From: Eleftheria terrae | GTDB taxonomy: Bacteria; Pseudomonadota; Gammaproteobacteria; Burkholderiales; Burkholderiaceae_C | Length of the DNA stretch: 64,000 nt | Assembly: GCF_030419005.1 (NCBI RefSeq) | Contig: NZ_CP106951.1 | Location: 124,001 to 188,000, forward strand | Direction of reading: 5' to 3' | In this document: one piece after another, positions 61,001 through 64,000 of the stretch | How positions within the stretch are numbered: position 1 is the stretch's first letter | Layout: each line of letters begins with the position of its first letter | The notes under the pieces: model-generated | Seen by the model: only the letters and a program-made list of their open reading frames with translations | What the model was told of the DNA's origin: nothing | Database searches by the model: none | Position numbers and translations under genes: made by a program

Positions 61001-61136
61001 TGACGCCGCCGGCATAGGCGGCAGCCGGCGCGTCGGCCAGCTGCACGATGTAGGGTTTGCGGCCGGCTGCCTGCGCGCCGGCCGACAGGGTGGCCGTGGC
61101 GAGCACGACCATGTACGCGATGCGATGCAATGTCAT
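58092..61136 (-). CDS. Secreted subtilisin-like (S8) serine protease
   Basis: A 1014-residue exported protease. Signal peptide residues 1-24, then an I9-type propeptide (KPYIVQLADAPAAAY ... GVVAVTADTP, 27-126). Catalytic triad: D168 (IIIGVVDSGVWP), H256 (DGHGSHVASTAGG) and S599 (SGTSMASPHIAG), with oxyanion Asn in AAAGNDGP (about residue 367). A PA-type insert occupies about residues 415-510 (GKVVVCDRG). The C-terminal 300 residues are an Fn3-like domain (VTLRRTVKNLG region) plus a beta-rich tail. The layout matches large plant-subtilase-like proteins. It lies 25 nt downstream of a PEP-CTERM gene on the same strand. Confidence 0.93.
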   Translation of the reverse strand: MTLHRIAYMVVLATATLSAGAQAAGRKPYIVQLADAPAAAYAGGVSGYSATRPAPGSRFNIDASSVRAYIGYLDARRNQALAAVAQARVLHRYNVAFNGFSALMTDAEAQKLRGTPGVVAVTADTPRSLDTSRTPAFLGLSTPGGLWSRTDAAARAVKGEDIIIGVVDSGVWPENLSFSDKVDGTGKPVASNSQGSVAYGPPPARWKGRCQSGPGFTTAHCNHKLIGAQYFNQAFLSTGRQLHWSDWVSPRDQDGHGSHVASTAGGNAGVDTVINGAFGGTIAGMAPRARIAAYKVCWTWHDPSTLEVDNNCWNGDSVAAIDKAVADGVDVINFSISGSRTSFLDPVEVAFFNASAAGIFVAAAAGNDGPANTVAHISPWLTTVAASTHDRLTVATLNLGNGSSHTGPSRSNGLSAHALVLSTAVALKPPFDDSNTDARLCVLGSLDPAKAAGKVVVCDRGSNARVEKSQEVKRAGGLGMVLLNVDPGDQIDDAHYVPTVHLADSVRAAVRSYAAAQGATAALGASRQAPGVVAPVMADFSSRGPNLGNANLLKPDIAAPGVNVLAGHTYKPATAAERDAIANGTLTPPPASDFLSGTSMASPHIAGIAALLKQLHPDWSPAALKSALLTSAQAVKLPDGSRDADVWGYGAGHVNPNAAAATTLVYDAGTTDYVRFLCGVGALDATSPQCATHGAIAAYDLNLPSIAAEVVGRITLRRTVKNLGGAHATYVASANLPGFEVKVEPATLSLAPQQSASFTVQLTRSGAPIGDWRFGSLTWSDGSHQVRSPLVAQALTLSAPALIEDTRPSGTKVFTVGTGYDGALQVTPLGLVPAQRQAGQVTHKATQCFPVSVPAATRYARFALFDSDTSGAGADDLDLQVYQGDQLVGSSGSSSSDEEVTLSEPAAGQYRACVLGYAVQGDSSRFTLSSWVVAPSTGEGTLRAAGPSKIAIGGTASVGLGWSTSTGRRYLGAVLFKDGRGAVVGSTLLSIDTASAAARTVSGAGRKAVPVATR

Positions 61137-61161
61137 TGTCGAGAGCTTTCCTTGCCAGGGG

Positions 61162-61866
61162 TCAGACGGAGGCCGCAGCCGGCTGCGCGCCGCGGCGGCT
61201 GCGACGTGCCAGCGCGCCCAGGCCCAGTGCCAGCAGGGCCACGCTGGCCGGCTCGGGCACCGCCGGGGCCAGCGCGATGTTGTCGAGGGCGAATTGCGCC
61301 AGGTTGCCGCCCGGGTTCTGGCAGGCACCGCCCGCGGTGTAGACGCAGGCGCTGAAATCGATCGAGGTGATGGCGCTGAAGGACGCGAAGTCGGCGCCCG
61401 AGAAGCGGGTGAAGCTGAAGCTGCCGTCGCTGCCGCTCACGCCGAAGTCCCAGGACGAGAACAGGTGGCCACCCGAGGCGGTGAGCGCATGCAGCACGAT
61501 CTGGCCGGCCGGGCTGCCGCTGCCGAAGTTCAGCGGCGCGACAAAGGCCGCATCGAAGCCCTGCAGGCGGAAGGCGGCACCGTCGGTGCGGCTGAGCGAC
61601 AGCTGGCTGTCATTGAGGGCCGAATAGAACTGCGTGTCGTTGCCGCTGGGACAGACGGTGATGAAACAGGACGCCGCCGTGTCGAGGGTGCCGAAGCCGC
61701 CCTCCACCGAAAAGCGGAAGCCGTCCTGCTGGAAGCCGCTGCCATCGAAATACAGGTCGGGCGGCAAGGCCTCGAAATCAACCACGGTGGCGTGGGCTGG
61801 CATGCAGGCCAGCGAGCACAAGGCCAGCAAAGCCAGCAGGGAAGGGCCTGTGAACTTCTTCGACAT
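61162..61866 (-). CDS. PEP-CTERM sorted secreted protein
   Basis: A 234-residue protein with a signal peptide (GPSLLALLALCSLACMPAHA). A beta-sandwich body follows, with TVVDFEALPPDLYFDGSGFQQDGFRF and DFGVSGSDGSFSFTRFSGADFASFSAITSIDF, and the C-terminal sorting signal VPEPASVALLALGLGALARRSRR ends it. It would be cut by exosortase and released to the outer surface. The opening VDFEAL...Y and the pattern of Gly/Phe resemble a recurrent PEP-CTERM subfamily of unknown role. It is adjacent to the S8 protease, possibly in one transcript. Confidence 0.9.
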   Translation of the reverse strand: MSKKFTGPSLLALLALCSLACMPAHATVVDFEALPPDLYFDGSGFQQDGFRFSVEGGFGTLDTAASCFITVCPSGNDTQFYSALNDSQLSLSRTDGAAFRLQGFDAAFVAPLNFGSGSPAGQIVLHALTASGGHLFSSWDFGVSGSDGSFSFTRFSGADFASFSAITSIDFSACVYTAGGACQNPGGNLAQFALDNIALAPAVPEPASVALLALGLGALARRSRRGAQPAAASV

Positions 61867-62323
61867 GGATCACCTTATGAAGGAGTCAGGCGTGCACATC
61901 GGCGACGCCCATTGCACCGCCGCTGCACACGACCCGGGAAGGGAAGACAACAAGCCCCGGGTTGCCGAGCCGACTGCGATGGCCGAACCACGCCGGGGAG
62001 CGCGCAGCCAAGCAGGTTCGGTGCCAGACGGGGCGCTTGGCGGATGGGCCGCTTCGGTGCGCACCCGGCCGCGGTGTTCGGCCGATGGTGGGCGGCGGTG
62101 TTCGGTACCTGGGCTGTACCGCCCGTTCCATTGCGGGACGCTGTGCCTGTGCCATCGCTCTCCGGTCGCGACAGTGCCCTGTCAGAAGCGACCGGCTTGC
62201 CGGCCAGGGCGGAACCGCCTATGCATGCCTTGCAGGCCCGCATCGCTGCCGGTGGAGCCACGGGGGCACCGGCACGAGGCATCACGGGTCTGACATGCAA
62301 CCCTCCCCGAGGGAGTAGCGATC
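61867..62323. other. Intergenic region between divergent genes
   Basis: 457 nt, GC-rich. It must hold promoters for the PEP-CTERM/protease genes (left) and the secreted unknown (right), but none is clear. A near-repeat of GCGGTGTTCGG occurs at about 62073 and 62095. No gene seen. Confidence 0.4.
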
Positions 62324-62899
62324 ATGCGACATGCCCTGCTTCTCAGTGCACTGGCCGCCGCCTGCTCATGCGGCGCGGCGCACGCTGCCGATGTGTCCAC
62401 ACCGGCCCTCACGGGCCTGACAGGCCCAGCCGGTGCGGAGGCGCCGGTGCCCGGCACGGCGGCGCCCTGGCCGGAATGCGCCGGCATCCCGCTGGCGTCG
62501 GACATGCCGTTCTACGACTACGAGGGGCTCAGCGGCAGCTACGGCAGCAGGATGCCGTTCGCCGAGGGCCAGCCGATCACCGTCACCTTCGCGCTGCTGC
62601 ATTCCCAACCGTATGCCTGGTCGGATGGCAACTACAGCGGCTTGTTCATGGCGGCCAATGGCACGATGCGGTGGCGCTATGGCAAGTTCGCGGCCGTGCC
62701 TGTCAATCCGGCGGCCAGCCCGGGCATCGTGCTGCAGACAGACCCGTTGCCGTCGAGCGCCGCCTTCATGGTGTTGGGCCTGTTGAAGTCCTCAGGGACC
62801 GGGCACATCACGGCCTTGTGTCTCTATGACGCCCGGCATCCCTGGCCACCGACGGTGTTCCCGCAGCGCCCCTTCACGCTGCGTCGCCTGTCGCCGTGA
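62324..62899 (+). CDS. Secreted protein of unknown function
   Basis: A 191-residue protein with a signal peptide (MRHALLLSALAAACSCGAAHA). Mature part Pro/Ala-rich for 30 residues, then a beta-rich domain (PFAEGQPITVTFALLHSQPYAWSDGNYSGLFMAANGTMRWRYGKFAAV ... MVLGLLKSSGTGHITALCLYDARHPWPP). Four cysteines include one pair that may form a disulfide. No family recognised. A good ribosome binding site (GAGGGAG) supports ATG 62324. Confidence 0.65.
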   Translation: MRHALLLSALAAACSCGAAHAADVSTPALTGLTGPAGAEAPVPGTAAPWPECAGIPLASDMPFYDYEGLSGSYGSRMPFAEGQPITVTFALLHSQPYAWSDGNYSGLFMAANGTMRWRYGKFAAVPVNPAASPGIVLQTDPLPSSAAFMVLGLLKSSGTGHITALCLYDARHPWPPTVFPQRPFTLRRLSP

Positions 62900-62980
62900 A
62901 GGCCCGGCCGGGCGGGTGCCCGGCCTTGGTTGAGGTCGCGCCGGCGGGCCGCTGACGGGGGCACCGCCCGGCGACCCGGC

Positions 62981-64000
62981 TCACAGGTTGGAGCGCTGCA
63001 CGTAGGGCCGCGCCTGCAGCAGCACGACGCGGCCTTCGCCGTCGATGGCCCATTCGATGTCCTGCTCGGCCTTGCCCAGGCCGCGCTTGACCTGTTGCCC
63101 GATCCTGGCGAGGCGGCGCACATCGGCATCCGACAGCACCGGTGCGTGGCGCTCCACCGGCACCTCCTTGACGCCGCCTTGCTCGTCCAGCCGCAGTTCG
63201 GTGTCCTCGGCCGAGCGCGAAAAGCGCTGCACTGCACCGTTGCGGCTGTTGTAGAGCGATTGCTCGGCAATGCGCCGGCCTTCGACCACCCGGATGCCGA
63301 TGCCGCGCTTGGCGGAGATGTAGATGCTGTCGTTGCGCTCGGCGTCGAAGGGGTCGCGGGTGATCATCACGCCGGACAAGCGGGAGTCGATGGCCCGTTG
63401 CACGAACACCGCCATGCGGACCTGGTCGTGGGCCAGCCCGGCGGCGCGACGGGCCTCGAAGGCCTCGGCGTTGAAGACCGATGCCCAGACCGTCTTGACG
63501 GCCCGCGACAGGTCCTGCGCCTGGCGCACATTGGGCACCGTGCTGTAGAGCCCGGCGCCACTGAAGTTGGCCAGGTCTTCCGAGTTGGAGGAGCTGCGCA
63601 CGAAGACGCCGCTGCCCGCGAGTTGCTCGCGCCAGCGCTGCAGCCATTGTTCTTCGAGGCCGGCCGGCAGCGGCAGCTCGACCAGGTCGGCTCGCAGCTG
63701 CTGCAGGACCTGCCGGCGCACCCGGCTGCTGCGGTCGAAGCGCTCGGTGGCCAGCGCCTGGCGGATCAGCGCCTGGGCCTGCGGCTGGGCCATGAAGGCG
63801 GCATGCTGCGCGAACGGCAGGCAGAAGCCGTCCGGCACCGGCGCCACCCCGGGCAAGCGGCCGGCCAGGCGCAGCCGCTCCAGCACGCCGAGGCGGGCCG
63901 CCTTGCCGCCACAGGCCGAGGTGTCGGTGGCCTTCAGTGCCACCAGCGGGATCGGCGCCGACCGGGAGAGGTCGGGCTTGGCAATGAGGGCGGCGGTCTT
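62981..64000 (-). CDS. PEP/pyruvate-binding-domain protein (C-terminal part; runs off window)
   Basis: The frame is open from the window end to the stop at 62981; a GTG at 63943 is only an internal codon. The visible 339 residues include the ATP-grasp nucleotide-binding segment of the PEP synthase/PPDK family: GGKAARLGVLERL, FVRSSSNSEDLANFSGAGLYSTVPNV, VWASVFNAEAFEARR and the final EWAIDGEGRVVLLQARPYV. It stops after the nucleotide-binding domain, with no swivelling His domain or PEP/pyruvate barrel. It is therefore not a complete PEP synthase; its partner or preceding domains lie to the right. Confidence 0.8.
   Translation of the reverse strand, partial: KTAALIAKPDLSRSAPIPLVALKATDTSACGGKAARLGVLERLRLAGRLPGVAPVPDGFCLPFAQHAAFMAQPQAQALIRQALATERFDRSSRVRRQVLQQLRADLVELPLPAGLEEQWLQRWREQLAGSGVFVRSSSNSEDLANFSGAGLYSTVPNVRQAQDLSRAVKTVWASVFNAEAFEARRAAGLAHDQVRMAVFVQRAIDSRLSGVMITRDPFDAERNDSIYISAKRGIGIRVVEGRRIAEQSLYNSRNGAVQRFSRSAEDTELRLDEQGGVKEVPVERHAPVLSDADVRRLARIGQQVKRGLGKAEQDIEWAIDGEGRVVLLQARPYVQRSNL

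Noticed and set aside
57771..61355. 1194-codon + strand frame opposite the S8 protease
   Set aside because: It is the antisense shadow of the protease gene, which has a full catalytic triad, signal peptide and propeptide.

Overview
The window looks like chromosome of a GC-rich betaproteobacterium of the order Burkholderiales, probably near the Rubrivivax/Leptothrix/Caldimonas group. Grounds are the very high GC, the thrS-infC-rpmI-rplT-pheS-pheT-ihfA-merR order followed by tRNA-Pro, two PEP-CTERM proteins, glycine-rich (CGGGGG) lipoproteins and a complete gamma-glutamylputrescine pathway. The genus is an inference.

Region 1 (1 to about 22.9 kb) is the right part of a podovirus-type prophage; its left end and early genes lie outside the window. 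Rightward genes encode a putative receptor-binding protein, a Bbp19-like protein, scaffold, capsid and cement proteins of the Bordetella phage BPP-1 (Bbp17/Bbp16) type, tail tubular A and B proteins, a GNAT acetyltransferase, a chain of large ejection proteins, the terminase pair, a T7 gp17-like tailspike, holin candidates, a transglycosylase-type endolysin and nested Rz/Rz1. On the other strand lie a PEP-CTERM cargo gene and a tyrosine integrase abutting the 5' end of dusA. The element therefore belongs to the dusA-targeting integrative elements, and the dusA start now lies in or next to phage DNA.

Region 2 (23.9-29.0 kb) holds a beta-helix lipoprotein, an orphan MbtH-like gene, a BON-domain protein and two small-molecule exporters.

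Region 3 (29.1-44.5 kb) is a polyamine uptake and catabolism cluster: puuC, an outer-membrane porin, potIHGF, putrescine aminotransferase, puuA, puuD, puuB and an omega-amino acid:pyruvate aminotransferase. A divergent Lrp/AsnC regulator and an agmatinase follow. A consensus sigma-54 promoter precedes puuD and a 17-bp palindrome lies in front of the Lrp gene, suggesting nitrogen- and ligand-responsive control.

Region 4 (44.5-54.5 kb) is the housekeeping core: aceA with a perfect 16-bp palindrome upstream, then thrS, infC, rpmI, rplT, pheS, pheT, ihfA, a MerR regulator and tRNA-Pro(GGG). thrS is preceded by a complete transcription attenuator: a 13-residue leader peptide with six threonines, an antiterminator and an intrinsic terminator. 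infC appears to start with ATC.

Region 5 (54.5-64 kb) is gene-poor and lineage-specific: two small unknown genes, three roughly 154-bp tandem repeats, a 1014-residue subtilisin-like protease, a PEP-CTERM protein, a secreted unknown and the C-terminal part of a PEP/pyruvate-binding-domain protein cut by the window end.
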